A stretch of 64,000 bases of DNA, from positions 62,001-126,000 of the forward strand of contig JAJFJZ010000005.1 in assembly GCA_021773565.1 (NCBI GenBank), in the 5' to 3' direction. Positions 1-8,002 of the stretch are shown here, piece by piece; the stretch's first letter is position 1, and each line of letters opens with the position of its first letter. Under the pieces are notes generated by a model, which searched no databases, was not told the origin of the DNA, and saw only the letters and a program-made list of their open reading frames with translations. The stretch comes from Gammaproteobacteria bacterium. GTDB taxonomy: Bacteria; Pseudomonadota; Gammaproteobacteria; Pseudomonadales; Azotimanducaceae. The position numbers and the translations under genes were made by a program.

Positions 1-2
1 TT

Positions 3-1106
3 GATGCGCTGGCACTTGAGCCCGGCGAATATGAAGACATCGACGTACATCATCGCAGGCTTGCCAGGGCAGACGACCTGCAGGCCAGCCTGAGCAGCTT
101 ATTGGGTTTACTGGATACTGGTGATGAAACAAGTGACGCGGCTACCAGCATTCTGGATCAGGTGCGCAAGCTGTGCGCTGGCCTGGCTGCAGTAGAAGAG
201 GTGGGCAAGGATAGGGATGCCCATCTGAATACCGCCAGAGAACTTGTTCAAAACGCCCTGGATTTTCTTGAGGAAGCCAACACCGAGCTCGGCCGCTATC
301 TGGACGGCCTGACACCGGACCCGGAAAAACTGAACGAGCTTGAAGAACGCATTGCCACCATAAATGCCTTGTCCCGCAAGCACCGCGTGCGCCCGGAACT
401 GCTTGCAGACTTGCACGTTGCACTGCAAGGGGAGCTTGCCAGTGCATCCATTGATGAAAGTGAATTTGAAGCACTCGCACAGGAAGAACTCGCGCTGGAA
501 AATACCTTTCTGCAGGTTGCACGAACCCTGCAAGGTGTTCGCAAGAAAGCCGCCGGCACATTTTCTGAAACCGTAAGCACCCATATGCAACACCTGGGCA
601 TCAAGGGCGGCCTGCTGGATATCAGATTTAGCGAACAGCTCAGCGCACGCGGCCTGGACGCCGTGGAATACATGGTGGTTACCAACCCGAAATATCCCGC
701 CGCACCCTTATCCAGAGTAGCATCCGGCGGTGAACGAACCCGTATCAGCCTTGCCATTCAGGTAGTCGCCGCAGAACAAACCCTGCTACCCACTCTGGTG
801 CTGGACGAGGCTGACGTTGGCGTTGGGGGTAAAACCTCGGACATTCTCGGACGCCTGCTCAGAAAACTTGCCGGTAACACACAGGTACTTTGTGTAACAC
901 ACGCACCGCAAGTAGCGGCCCTTGGGCACCAGCATCTGGTAGTAGCAAAAACAGAAAGCCAGGATTCAAGTATTGCCACACTGGATAAAACAGAGCGTGT
1001 GGAAGAGCTGGCACGCATGCTGGGTGGTAAGGACATTACCACCAAAACCCGTCAATATGCCGAGGAACTGATCAGTTTAACCGAATCGTCGGACCAGGCC
1101 CTATGA
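3..1106 (+). CDS. recN: DNA repair protein RecN, C-terminal part (5' end outside window)
   Basis: RecN is an SMC-like ATPase of double-strand-break repair that acts at DNA ends in the cytoplasm. The frame is open from the first bases, so this is the downstream part of a longer gene (RecN is usually about 550 residues). The coiled-coil arm and the C-terminal ATPase half are visible. The ABC signature reads SGGERTRISLAIQV, the Walker B region LVLDEADVGVGG, and the switch region LCVTHAPQVAALG. RecN lies beside the bamE/rnfH/ratA/smpB group in many gammaproteobacteria, which supports the call. The DEAD form replaces the more usual DEID. Identification is firm; the true start is not visible. Confidence 0.95.
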   Translation, partial: DALALEPGEYEDIDVHHRRLARADDLQASLSSLLGLLDTGDETSDAATSILDQVRKLCAGLAAVEEVGKDRDAHLNTARELVQNALDFLEEANTELGRYLDGLTPDPEKLNELEERIATINALSRKHRVRPELLADLHVALQGELASASIDESEFEALAQEELALENTFLQVARTLQGVRKKAAGTFSETVSTHMQHLGIKGGLLDIRFSEQLSARGLDAVEYMVVTNPKYPAAPLSRVASGGERTRISLAIQVVAAEQTLLPTLVLDEADVGVGGKTSDILGRLLRKLAGNTQVLCVTHAPQVAALGHQHLVVAKTESQDSSIATLDKTERVEELARMLGGKDITTKTRQYAEELISLTESSDQAL

Positions 1107-1161
1107 CCAGGCCCCAGGAATAGAGCAGGTGTCGTTCAGGCTGCATTCAGCGCAATCACAC

Positions 1162-1180
1162 GATAATTGTTATCAATAAG
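1162..1180. promoter_or_regulatory. Fur-box-like sequence upstream of bamE
   Basis: This 19-bp stretch matches the Fur consensus GATAATGATAATCATTATC at 13 of 19 positions by hand alignment. In Pseudomonas and relatives the fur gene lies between recN and bamE and is divergent from bamE. Here that slot holds only about 200 bp without a gene. The site could be a remnant of the old fur/bamE control region or a working iron-dependent operator. No other gene-like feature is visible in the 1107-1314 gap. Confidence 0.35.
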
Positions 1181-1314
1181 TGCCTTTATCAGCAAATTAA
1201 TGCGGAATATTCGTCCTGCCGACTTTGACATTCAATTTTTTGTCGCTAGTATTTGCGCCCGAGCAGGGCACAGCCCTGTTCTTAAGTAATGTGTAAACAA
1301 AACGGAAACTGATT

Positions 1315-1725
1315 TTGCTGGCAAAACATACAAAATTTCTCGTATCAAGCGTAATAGCCGTCCTGCTGCTAAGCGCCTGTGCCATGCCAAATTTTCGCAT
1401 TCCGCGCGTGCACAGAATTACCATTCAACAGGGTAACCTGGTGACCCAGGACATGATCGACAAACTAAAGCCCGGCATGAGCAGAAAACAGGTTGCTTTT
1501 GTGCTGGGCGAACCCGTGGTTAAAAACCCCTTTGACCAGAGCCGATGGGACTATGTATACACCGTATTTATTCAGCCTAATTTCAATTCTGAAAAACGCC
1601 TGTCGGTGTTTTTTGTGGATGACCACTTAAGCTACTTCACCGGTGACTACAAACCCACAGAAGCGAAAGAAACAGAAGACGTTGTAGCGGATACCTCAGA
1701 AACCAGCGCAAGCGACGACAGCTAG
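1315..1725 (+). CDS. bamE: Outer membrane protein assembly factor BamE (SmpA/OmlA)
   Basis: BamE is a small lipoprotein of the BAM complex, which folds beta-barrel proteins into the outer membrane. The N-terminus is a lipoprotein signal ending LLLSAC, so Cys would be the lipidated residue. The family core follows, with ITIQQGNLV, MIDKLKPGMSRKQV, LGEP and WDYVYTVF. The protein is 136 residues, near the family norm, with an acidic low-complexity tail (about residues 115-136). No ATG fits: the frame is closed by a TAA at 1294, so a TTG at 1315 is the best start, with a weak GGA about nine bases ahead. It is convergent with rnfH. Confidence 0.93.
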   Translation: MLAKHTKFLVSSVIAVLLLSACAMPNFRIPRVHRITIQQGNLVTQDMIDKLKPGMSRKQVAFVLGEPVVKNPFDQSRWDYVYTVFIQPNFNSEKRLSVFFVDDHLSYFTGDYKPTEAKETEDVVADTSETSASDDS

Positions 1726-1735
1726 CCCGTCAGGG

Positions 1736-2032
1736 TTAAGGTTTTCCCGATTGGGTTTTAGCCCGCGCGTGACGCTGTTGCATCGGGTCGACCAGAAGCG
1801 GTCGGTAAATTTCAATGCGATCATTTTCTTCTAAAACTTGCGTTAGATCACTCAGCACTTCGTAATATATTCCCACCGGGTGCTCGGCCAAATCCAGGGT
1901 TGAAAACGGCTCATGCTTACAGGCCTCATCCAGCGCCTCTTGAACGGTGCTACCCGGGGGTAGTGTTAACATCAGGCTATGGGTACAGCGCGGCAGCGCG
2001 TACACGACCTCCACTTCCAGCGTGTCAGTCAT
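1736..2032 (-). CDS. rnfH: RnfH/RatB family ubiquitin-fold protein
   Basis: A 98-residue protein of the RnfH (UPF0125, formerly RatB) family with a beta-grasp, ubiquitin-like fold. Its molecular role is poorly defined; it co-occurs with ratA and, in some species, with the Rnf electron-transport genes. Recognisable features are the opening VEVVYALP, the central GIYYEVLSDLTQVLEENDRIE and the ending EIYRPLLVDP, followed by a basic tail. It lies 18 bp downstream of ratA on the same strand and is probably translated from the same message. The pairing with ratA makes the assignment secure even though the function is not. Confidence 0.9.
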   Translation of the reverse strand: MTDTLEVEVVYALPRCTHSLMLTLPPGSTVQEALDEACKHEPFSTLDLAEHPVGIYYEVLSDLTQVLEENDRIEIYRPLLVDPMQQRHARAKTQSGKP

Positions 2033-2050
2033 TTGTGCTATCCATACGAG

Positions 2051-2497
2051 CTATCCATAAATTGCATCCGCGCGCGCACAAAAAGCATCTACTACATTGT
2101 TGGCGGTTTTTTTTACCACGCCCATAATCACCCGCTCAATCATGGCGCCTGCGACCTTGTATTCCAGTGTTAACTCGGTTTTACATCCCATATCACCCAG
2201 CGCCTGAAACTCCCACGTGCCCTTAAGATGGCGAAACGGGCCATGTACCAGCTCCATATCAATGCGCCCGGGAAAGCTGGAATTATTGTGGGTTTCAAAG
2301 CGCTCTTCAATGCGACTGCGACTGATCGTTAGCGCTGCACGCACCTGCCCGCCTTCACCCGGATTGTAATCATCACAATAAACCACCGCTGCTTTACACC
2401 AGGGCAGAAATTCCGGGTAACGCTCAATATCATTTACCAGAGCAAACATTTGTTCTGCACTAAAGGGCACGAGGGCCGAGCGTGAAAGTGTTTTCAT
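2051..2497 (-). CDS. ratA: RatA / Coq10-like START-domain protein
   Basis: A 148-residue member of the polyketide cyclase/START family that includes E. coli RatA and mitochondrial Coq10. Coq10-type proteins bind ubiquinone and support respiration; E. coli RatA has also been reported to block 70S ribosome assembly, so the cellular role is debated. Family landmarks are ALVPFSAEQMFALVNDIERYPEFLPWC near the start (given here only as a location, residues 8-34), the central PFRHLKGTWEF, and the C-terminal amphipathic helix with NNVVDAFCARAD. It heads a probable two-gene unit with rnfH. In many relatives ratA is divergent from smpB, which here has been moved about 3.5 kb away by intervening genes. 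Confidence 0.92.
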   Translation of the reverse strand: MKTLSRSALVPFSAEQMFALVNDIERYPEFLPWCKAAVVYCDDYNPGEGGQVRAALTISRSRIEERFETHNNSSFPGRIDMELVHGPFRHLKGTWEFQALGDMGCKTELTLEYKVAGAMIERVIMGVVKKTANNVVDAFCARADAIYG

Positions 2498-2506
2498 TAA
2501 AAAATC

Positions 2507-3919
2507 TTATGCCAGATAAGGTAAATACAGGGTGATGTACAAGGTGTAAATAAACACCGCCAACACACCCAGCGGCGCGACCAGCTTAATAAGTACATTC
2601 CATACCAACTCTTTTACGCCACCATTCAGGCCCAACTGCTCGGCAACAATCGATTTTGGTAGTACGTAAGCCACAAACACTGCAATCAATACCCCGCCTA
2701 ACGGTAACATTATGTTTTGTGTTACATAATCCACAAAGGCAAAAAATGTGAGGTCTCCGGCTACGTGCACATCGGACCACAGGTTAAAGGACAGTACAGA
2801 ACCCACCCCCAGAATCCAGCAAATAACGCCCATGCTGGTAGCCACCCGGGCGCGTTTGGCGTTGTATTCTTCCACCAGATAGGCAAGCAAGGGCTCAAGC
2901 AGTGAAATAGCCGAGGTGATGGCAGCAAAGCTCACCAGTAAAAAAAACAGTGTGCCAAATATTACTCCCATCTCCATTTGTCCAAAGGCCAGTGGTACCG
3001 TTACAAACATCAGACCTGGGCCGGAAGCTGGGTCCAGACCATTGGCAAATACGATGGGGAAAATCGCAAGCCCGGCGGCTATGGCTACACTCGTGTCGAT
3101 GAGGGCTACGGTAGTAATCGTGCTAAAAATAGACGTGTCTTTGGGTACATACGCGCCGTACGCCATGATGGCACCCATGGCCAGGCTCAAGGTGAAAAAA
3201 GCCTGCCCCAGTGCCACCAGAAAACCGTCCAGCTTCATAACCGACCAGTCAAAGCCGAACATAAAATTAAAGCCCTGCTCAAAACCCCCGGACTGCGCGC
3301 TGTATCCGAGCAGAATGATTAACAAAACAAACAACAGCGGCATAAACCAGCGGATGGCGGTTTCCAGGCCTTTGACCACCCCTTTGGAGACAATCCACAC
3401 CACCAGGACCATAAACAGTGTGTGCCAGAACATAAGCTGTAAGGGATTACCAAGAAATGTATTGAACAGGTTATTAGCAAACTCGGGCGTTGCTGCATCC
3501 AGCACGCCACTGGCCATTTGCCAGATGTAAAACAGGGCCCAGCCGGCAATCACCGAATAATAGGACAGAATCAAAAACCCGGCGCCAATGCCCAACCAAC
3601 CCACCAGCTGCCAGAAATCACTGGCTTTGGCAGCCCCGGCCAAATTACGCATGGCATGTACAGGACTCCCCCGTCCGGCCCGGCCCAGCATCACTTCTGC
3701 CACCATGATAGGAATGCCCATCAAGAGCACACAGCCCAGATACACCACCACAAAAGCCCCACCGCCATTTTCACCGGCGATGTAGGGAAACTTCCAGATA
3801 TTACCCAGGCCCACCGCAGAACCGGCCGCCGCCAGCACAAATAACCAGCGGCTGGACCACATGCCCTGGGGTGAGCTGTCAGCTTTAGCGGCTTTTTGTT
3901 TACTTGAGGTGTAGGCCAT
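2507..3919 (-). CDS. Sodium-dependent transporter, NSS/SNF family
   Basis: A 470-residue inner-membrane symporter of the neurotransmitter:sodium symporter family, which moves amino acids or similar amines with Na+. The first helix carries the family hallmark AAAGSAVGLGNIWKFPY, whose unwound GLGN segment forms part of the Na+ and substrate sites. About eleven to twelve hydrophobic segments follow, which is the bacterial (MhsT-like) size. GRAGRGSPVHAM after helix 2 is also typical. The substrate cannot be read from the sequence. It is transcribed towards ratA with nine bases between them. Its start region is part of a duplicated intergenic segment also found at 5106 (see repeat entries). Confidence 0.93.
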   Translation of the reverse strand: MAYTSSKQKAAKADSSPQGMWSSRWLFVLAAAGSAVGLGNIWKFPYIAGENGGGAFVVVYLGCVLLMGIPIMVAEVMLGRAGRGSPVHAMRNLAGAAKASDFWQLVGWLGIGAGFLILSYYSVIAGWALFYIWQMASGVLDAATPEFANNLFNTFLGNPLQLMFWHTLFMVLVVWIVSKGVVKGLETAIRWFMPLLFVLLIILLGYSAQSGGFEQGFNFMFGFDWSVMKLDGFLVALGQAFFTLSLAMGAIMAYGAYVPKDTSIFSTITTVALIDTSVAIAAGLAIFPIVFANGLDPASGPGLMFVTVPLAFGQMEMGVIFGTLFFLLVSFAAITSAISLLEPLLAYLVEEYNAKRARVATSMGVICWILGVGSVLSFNLWSDVHVAGDLTFFAFVDYVTQNIMLPLGGVLIAVFVAYVLPKSIVAEQLGLNGGVKELVWNVLIKLVAPLGVLAVFIYTLYITLYLPYLA

Positions 3920-3999
3920 GCAGCGTAATCTCTGGATTTGTGGCGTGCATTCTCATCAATTTGGGCTTTAGCGGCAAGAGGGATAGCAGCACTTGAAGC
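3920..3999. repeat. Copy 1 of a duplicated ~80-bp intergenic segment
   Basis: This segment begins at the start codon of the transporter and aligns along its length with 5106-5186. Shared blocks include GTAATCTYTG, TGCATTCTCATCAATT and CGGCAAGAG. At its right end the alignment runs into a degenerate version of the first codons of the dioxygenase gene at 5178: TTG AAG CGG GCT TTA ATA GAA (MKRALIE) against MKRILTE. The two copies bracket the esterase gene, so one probably arose by duplication when that gene entered. Confidence 0.65.
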
Positions 4000-4004
4000 G
4001 GGCT

Positions 4005-5105
4005 TTAATAGAACACACCATCCAGAAAGCTAATCATTACATCGAGTGCCGCCGGGGCGTCAGCCTCAAAGCTGGTGCCAAGCATCATGTTTGAGCCCGA
4101 ATCCAGAAAAGCGTGGGGCCTGCCCTCATGCACCCAATATTCGGCGCTATGACCGGCGCTCCGCAGCAGATTGGCATAGGCTTCAACCGAAGCAGGTGTT
4201 ACCAGACTGTCTTCGCTGCCAACAGTAAGCAGCTGGGGTGGCAGTTGTCGCTCACTGGAATCCGGAATGTGATAAAGCGGTGAGACGGCCTGGTACAATT
4301 CGGGATTGTCATCCGCCGTGAAACCATCACCAAAAATACCCCTGGCTATCGAACCGCTAGCGAGCCAGAACGGGTTCATTATTCCCTCAAAGCCCTCCAA
4401 TGCACCCTGATACATGTCAAAGGCGCCGTAACTCAAAATGGCCGCCTGAACATCCAGGCCGCGCTCCAAAACCACTTGCTCCGCGGTTTTTCCAGGGGGT
4501 AGATACGCTGGAGTAAACAAGGGCGATTGCTCGGAAAATGGGTGGGACCCCAGGCGGTTGCCCATATTTACGACCATTGCCGCAAGGTGGCCACCAGCGC
4601 TGTCTCCGGTAACCGCGATTCGCGCACCGTCTCCCCCGTAGTTTACGATATGGTCTTTTACCCACAATACGGCACCGAAGGCATCCCCAACGATCTCATC
4701 GAGCGTCACCGTGTTGTCTTCATCCCCCAACAGTCGGTAGTTGACGTTACAAACTACATACGCGCTGTTAGTGGCCAGATAGGCAGCGCTTTGGTCCATG
4801 ATCGATTTGTTGTTGATCAGCCAACCACCACCATGAAACATAACCACCACCGGGTAGGAGGCTTTGCCTGATTTCGGGGTGTAAATATCCATGGTGAGAT
4901 CAAAACCATCGGGCGAGGCCCACAAAACATCTTTCGCCAGCGTGTATTTTTCAGGATTGTTATTAGCAAGCAGTTCCGGGGTTTCAGAACATGAAAATTG
5001 CAGAAAAGTGACTAAAAGCAGCGCAACTGCCAGCTTTGCGGCGACGATTCTATGGGTATGTATCTTCATTTCGGGATTTGCCTTTTCACCAGAGTTGCGG
5101 GACAT
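4005..5105 (-). CDS. Exported lipoprotein alpha/beta-hydrolase (esterase/lipase family)
   Basis: A 366-residue carboxylesterase of the hormone-sensitive-lipase / BD-FAE type. After a basic N-terminus and a hydrophobic segment (about residues 22-38) comes a lipobox-like QFSC, so the enzyme is probably tethered to a membrane on the outside. The oxyanion motif HGGGW (about residue 91) and the nucleophile motif GDSAGGH (about residue 167) are intact. The catalytic His is probably in EGRPHAF near the C-terminus. Translation may start at the ATG 11 codons in (MKIHTHR). The gene is flanked by two copies of the same intergenic segment, which suggests it was inserted between the transporter and the dioxygenase. 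The substrate is unknown. Confidence 0.85.
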   Translation of the reverse strand: MSRNSGEKANPEMKIHTHRIVAAKLAVALLLVTFLQFSCSETPELLANNNPEKYTLAKDVLWASPDGFDLTMDIYTPKSGKASYPVVVMFHGGGWLINNKSIMDQSAAYLATNSAYVVCNVNYRLLGDEDNTVTLDEIVGDAFGAVLWVKDHIVNYGGDGARIAVTGDSAGGHLAAMVVNMGNRLGSHPFSEQSPLFTPAYLPPGKTAEQVVLERGLDVQAAILSYGAFDMYQGALEGFEGIMNPFWLASGSIARGIFGDGFTADDNPELYQAVSPLYHIPDSSERQLPPQLLTVGSEDSLVTPASVEAYANLLRSAGHSAEYWVHEGRPHAFLDSGSNMMLGTSFEADAPAALDVMISFLDGVFY

Positions 5106-5186
5106 AGCGGGTAATCTTTGATTTAATCCTCTGCATTCTCATCAATTCGGGTCGCACCGGCAAGAGAGGCAGGCGCCATGAAGCGC
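5106..5186. repeat. Copy 2 of the duplicated ~80-bp intergenic segment
   Basis: Aligns with 3920-3999. It spans the gap between the divergent esterase and dioxygenase genes, including the first codons of the latter. It presumably holds both promoters. Copy 1 carries a degraded form of the dioxygenase start, so copy 2 is the working version for that gene. Confidence 0.65.
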
Positions 5187-6005
5187 ATACTCACCGAGCA
5201 AGAGATTCAGGACTTTAGCGATAATGGCGTTGTGTATGTAAAAAACGCCGTGGATGCAGACTGGATTACCCGCTTAACCGGCGTGGTTGATAGTCAGATG
5301 CAAAACCCTGGCAAATGGGTGAATGACGCCAACCCCGGCAATGCCACAGACCGCATGTTCACCGATCGCTATATGTGGCAGAACAATGCCGATATAAAGG
5401 ACTTTATCTATGCCTCAGGCTGCGCCGAAATGGCAGCGCAAGCCATGCGCAGCAAACAGATACGCTTCTATTTTGATCACATTCTGGTGAAAGAACCGGG
5501 TACCACTGAACAAACCCCATGGCATCAGGACATTCCTTACTGGCCCTTTTTAGGCAAACAGGTATGCAGCTGCTGGGTGGCACTTACCCCGTCAACCGTT
5601 AAAGGCAGTGCCATGGAGTTTGTACGCGGCTCACACCTGGACAATACCTATTACAAGGCCGAAGTATTTGGTAAGCGCGATGATCATCCAAATAACGACT
5701 GGACCGGCAAAAGCCAGGGCGTACCCGTACCCGACATTGATGGCAGCCGCGAAAATTACGACATTGTCGGCTGGGACGTGGAACCGGGCGATGCTCTTAT
5801 CTTCAGTGCCTGGACTTTACACGGAGCACCGGGCAATGCGTCTGAGCGCCAACGCCGCGCCGCAATCTCAACCCGCTGGCTGGGGGATGATGCTGTATGG
5901 CATCCACATGAAGCAGCCGATCCTATTGTCACCCAGCAGGACGTATCGATAGCCCCGGGGGATGCCCCGAGAGATGACAAAGTGTTTCCCTGTGTTGTGG
6001 GTTAA
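5178..6005 (+). CDS. Phytanoyl-CoA dioxygenase (PhyH) family protein
   Basis: A 275-residue Fe(II)/2-oxoglutarate-dependent oxygenase. The iron-binding triad is visible: H116 and D118 in TPWHQDIPYW, and the distal H215 in WTLHGAPGN; the 2-oxoglutarate-binding Arg is probably in the RRAAISTRWLGDD stretch. Bacterial PhyH proteins hydroxylate diverse small molecules, and family membership does not give the substrate. It starts at an ATG after AGGCAGGCG. It is divergent from the esterase gene and ends 54 bp before smpB, whose promoter overlaps its 3' end. No partner enzyme for a specific pathway lies next to it. Confidence 0.88.
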   Translation: MKRILTEQEIQDFSDNGVVYVKNAVDADWITRLTGVVDSQMQNPGKWVNDANPGNATDRMFTDRYMWQNNADIKDFIYASGCAEMAAQAMRSKQIRFYFDHILVKEPGTTEQTPWHQDIPYWPFLGKQVCSCWVALTPSTVKGSAMEFVRGSHLDNTYYKAEVFGKRDDHPNNDWTGKSQGVPVPDIDGSRENYDIVGWDVEPGDALIFSAWTLHGAPGNASERQRRAAISTRWLGDDAVWHPHEAADPIVTQQDVSIAPGDAPRDDKVFPCVVG

Positions 6006-6022
6006 AGCAATTACTCTATAAT
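5995..6022 (+). promoter_or_regulatory. Probable sigma-70 promoter of smpB
   Basis: A perfect -10 hexamer TATAAT (6017-6022) is preceded after 16 bp by TTGTGG (5995-6000), a partial -35. It lies 38 bp upstream of the smpB start and overlaps the end of the dioxygenase gene. Confidence 0.6.
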
Positions 6023-6059
6023 GCCGCGCTCTTCCATCGAGTAAGTATGAGTAAGTGGC

Positions 6060-6542
6060 GTGGCCAAAAAGAAACCTAAAGCTCCTTCGTCTACCATCGC
6101 GCGTAACAAACGTGCGAGCTATGACTATACGCTTACTGATCGTTTTGAAGCGGGCCTGGTCTTGCAGGGTTGGGAAGTAAAAAGTATTCGTGCAGGCAGA
6201 TGCCAGCTTACTGAAAGTTATGTGCTGTTAAAGGATGGCGAAGCGTTTTTGTTTGGCGCACATATTGACCCGCTATTAAGCGCATCCAGCCACGTGATCG
6301 CAGACCCTATACGCACGCGCAAACTGCTGCTGCACAAACAGGAAATTTCCAGAATCTTTCGCGCCACCCAACAAAAAGGTTATACCTGTGTGGCAACCGC
6401 CATGTACTGGAAAGGGCACCAGGTGAAGTGTGAAATCGCACTGGGCAAAGGCAAGCAGGAACACGACAAACGGGCGAGTGAAAAGGATAAGGATTGGGCC
6501 CGGGAGAAAAGTCGGGCACTGAGGCATTCGGCGGACGGATAA
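6060..6542 (+). CDS. smpB: SsrA-binding protein SmpB
   Basis: SmpB binds tmRNA and brings it to stalled ribosomes for trans-translation. The 160-residue protein has the family features: [19 protein letters not shown], then [12 protein letters not shown] and [20 protein letters not shown] (residues roughly 12-65). The C-terminal tail carries [17 protein letters not shown], the segment that enters the mRNA channel. It starts with GTG at 6060. Its RNA partner ssrA lies at 9895, separated by a Fic gene, a gene fragment and an amidohydrolase. A short GGTCC/GGACC hairpin (6566-6580) lies between smpB and the convergent fic gene but has no T-run. Confidence 0.97.
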   Translation: MAKKKPKAPSSTIARNKRASYDYTLTDRFEAGLVLQGWEVKSIRAGRCQLTESYVLLKDGEAFLFGAHIDPLLSASSHVIADPIRTRKLLLHKQEISRIFRATQQKGYTCVATAMYWKGHQVKCEIALGKGKQEHDKRASEKDKDWAREKSRALRHSADG

Positions 6543-6598
6543 AAACGTGATCTGCAATGCCACAAGGTCCTGGAAGGACCTAATACCGGGAATGCCAA

Positions 6599-7732
6599 CT
6601 AGCGCAACTCAGAAAATAATTCGATGTACTCTGCATATCGAAACTTCCTGTAGCGTGCCTGTCCGGTAATTTCTACCAGTATTTGTTCAGCCAAAAATCG
6701 TTCCATAAGTTGATTTGCTGATGTATAACTCAAGCTTGTTAAGTCCACAATTGTCTTAACCGAAATTATCGGTCGAGAATACAAAGTTTCTAACACTTTA
6801 AGCCCATTGGCCGCTGTCCTTCCGAACTGTTCTTGAATCGCTTTGCGGTGTCGTTCTCTCAGGGAAACTATGTCTCGGGCAGTTTCAGTTGCCCCCCTGG
6901 ATACTTCCGTAAGACCTCTTAAGAAAAATTCCAACCAGGTTTCCCACTCACCCCTGTCTCGCACATTTTGAAGTAGTTCGTAATAAGTCGCTCTCTCCTG
7001 CTTAAAGAAGTGTGATAAATATAAAACCGGCTTTTGTAAGACCTCCTTTTCGCATAGCAGAAATGTGATCAGCAATCTTCCAATTCGTCCATTCCCGTCT
7101 AGAAAGGGGTGGATTGTTTCAAATTGTGCATGAATCAGAGCAATTTTTATTAGAAGAGGACACTCATCCTCCTCGTGAATATAACGTTCCCAACTTGATA
7201 AGGCTTCCATCATTTCGTGGACAGGAGGAGGAACATAGACTGCCTCTTGAAGTGTACAACCCCGGGGGCCAATCCAATTTTGAGAGCGCCTTAGCTCTCC
7301 CGGCTCTGAATGTTGACCTCTGACTCCCTTCAAAAGAGTGCTGTGAATTTCCTTAATGAGTCGTATCGATACAGGCAAGTTTTCCAATAACTGCAACCCT
7401 GTGTCCATGGCTTGCACATAGTTCAAAACCTCGAAAACATCTCTGGGAGAATCCGGATTCATGATGTCTGCTTCCGCGTTGAGAACATCTGTAAGGGAGC
7501 TTTGCGCACCCTCAATTTGGCTTGAAAGTACCGCCTCTTTGCGAACGTACATTAGTACGAATAATTCCGGATCGGGAAGAGTTTGTATTGACCCGTCCAG
7601 ACGACCGAGCGCGCGGTCTGCGTTAGAAAGCAGTGTTTGAAGTGTGGAGTTTAGATCAATGCTGGGGGGCAATGCTTTTGGAATGAAAGCAGAAAACCCG
7701 CCAGGCTGTCTCACATATGTTCCTGCTCTCAT
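6599..7732 (-). CDS. Fic family protein (probable AMP-transferase)
   Basis: Fic enzymes transfer AMP, or another nucleotide moiety, to hydroxyl side chains of target proteins. The active-site loop is complete: HPFLDGNGRIGR at residues 208-219, with the catalytic His and the phosphate-binding Asn and Arg. Near the N-terminus SSQIEG (70-75) fits the S-x-x-x-E-G inhibitory helix of class II Fic proteins, so activity is probably self-restrained. The C-terminal third looks like a winged helix, so it may bind DNA, possibly its own promoter. At 377 residues it has the usual length. It sits between smpB and ssrA next to a broken gene, which suggests acquisition by transfer. The target is unknown. Confidence 0.92.
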   Translation of the reverse strand: MRAGTYVRQPGGFSAFIPKALPPSIDLNSTLQTLLSNADRALGRLDGSIQTLPDPELFVLMYVRKEAVLSSQIEGAQSSLTDVLNAEADIMNPDSPRDVFEVLNYVQAMDTGLQLLENLPVSIRLIKEIHSTLLKGVRGQHSEPGELRRSQNWIGPRGCTLQEAVYVPPPVHEMMEALSSWERYIHEEDECPLLIKIALIHAQFETIHPFLDGNGRIGRLLITFLLCEKEVLQKPVLYLSHFFKQERATYYELLQNVRDRGEWETWLEFFLRGLTEVSRGATETARDIVSLRERHRKAIQEQFGRTAANGLKVLETLYSRPIISVKTIVDLTSLSYTSANQLMERFLAEQILVEITGQARYRKFRYAEYIELFSELR

Positions 7733-7767
7733 ATTTAGACCTACCTTGCATACACAACGAGGGGCGC

Positions 7768-7831
7768 GTTTAATGTAACCGTACCCTTAGTTAGAATGTA
7801 ATATCGAGTTTAATGCAAGCTTACCTTTAGT
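7768..7831. repeat. Pair of 24-bp direct repeats upstream of fic
   Basis: Copies at 7768-7791 and 7808-7831 match at 20 of 24 positions, with the shared core GTTTAATG and TTAGT ends, spaced exactly 40 bp start to start. They lie 36-99 bp upstream of the fic start. They may be operator half-sites or a scar left by the rearrangement that truncated the adjacent gene. Confidence 0.5.
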
Positions 7832-7948
7832 ACTTTGGCAATTACCCTGTTGGTATTGCTGGAAAAGCTGCTACCCCAGAGTTTGGGAAGCGTGCGATTT
7901 ACCGGAATAGCCATGATCGCTTCGGGCATTGCATATTACTATCTTTGA
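7814..7948 (+). pseudogene. C-terminal fragment of a DUF2182-like membrane protein
   Basis: The frame from 7814 reads about 44 residues to a TGA at 7946. It includes LLVLLEKLLPQ and a final hydrophobic helix (GIAMIASGIAYYYL). This resembles the last two helices of DUF2182 (predicted metal-binding integral membrane) proteins, which end in an EKLLP turn plus one helix. There is an in-frame stop at 7811 and no start or upstream part. The rest of the gene seems to have been lost when the fic region formed. Recognition is by eye only. Confidence 0.55.
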
Positions 7949-8002
7949 TATGAACGCTATGCCAGCCCTACAATACCAACCCTCCAACACAAAGTTATTA
8001 GC

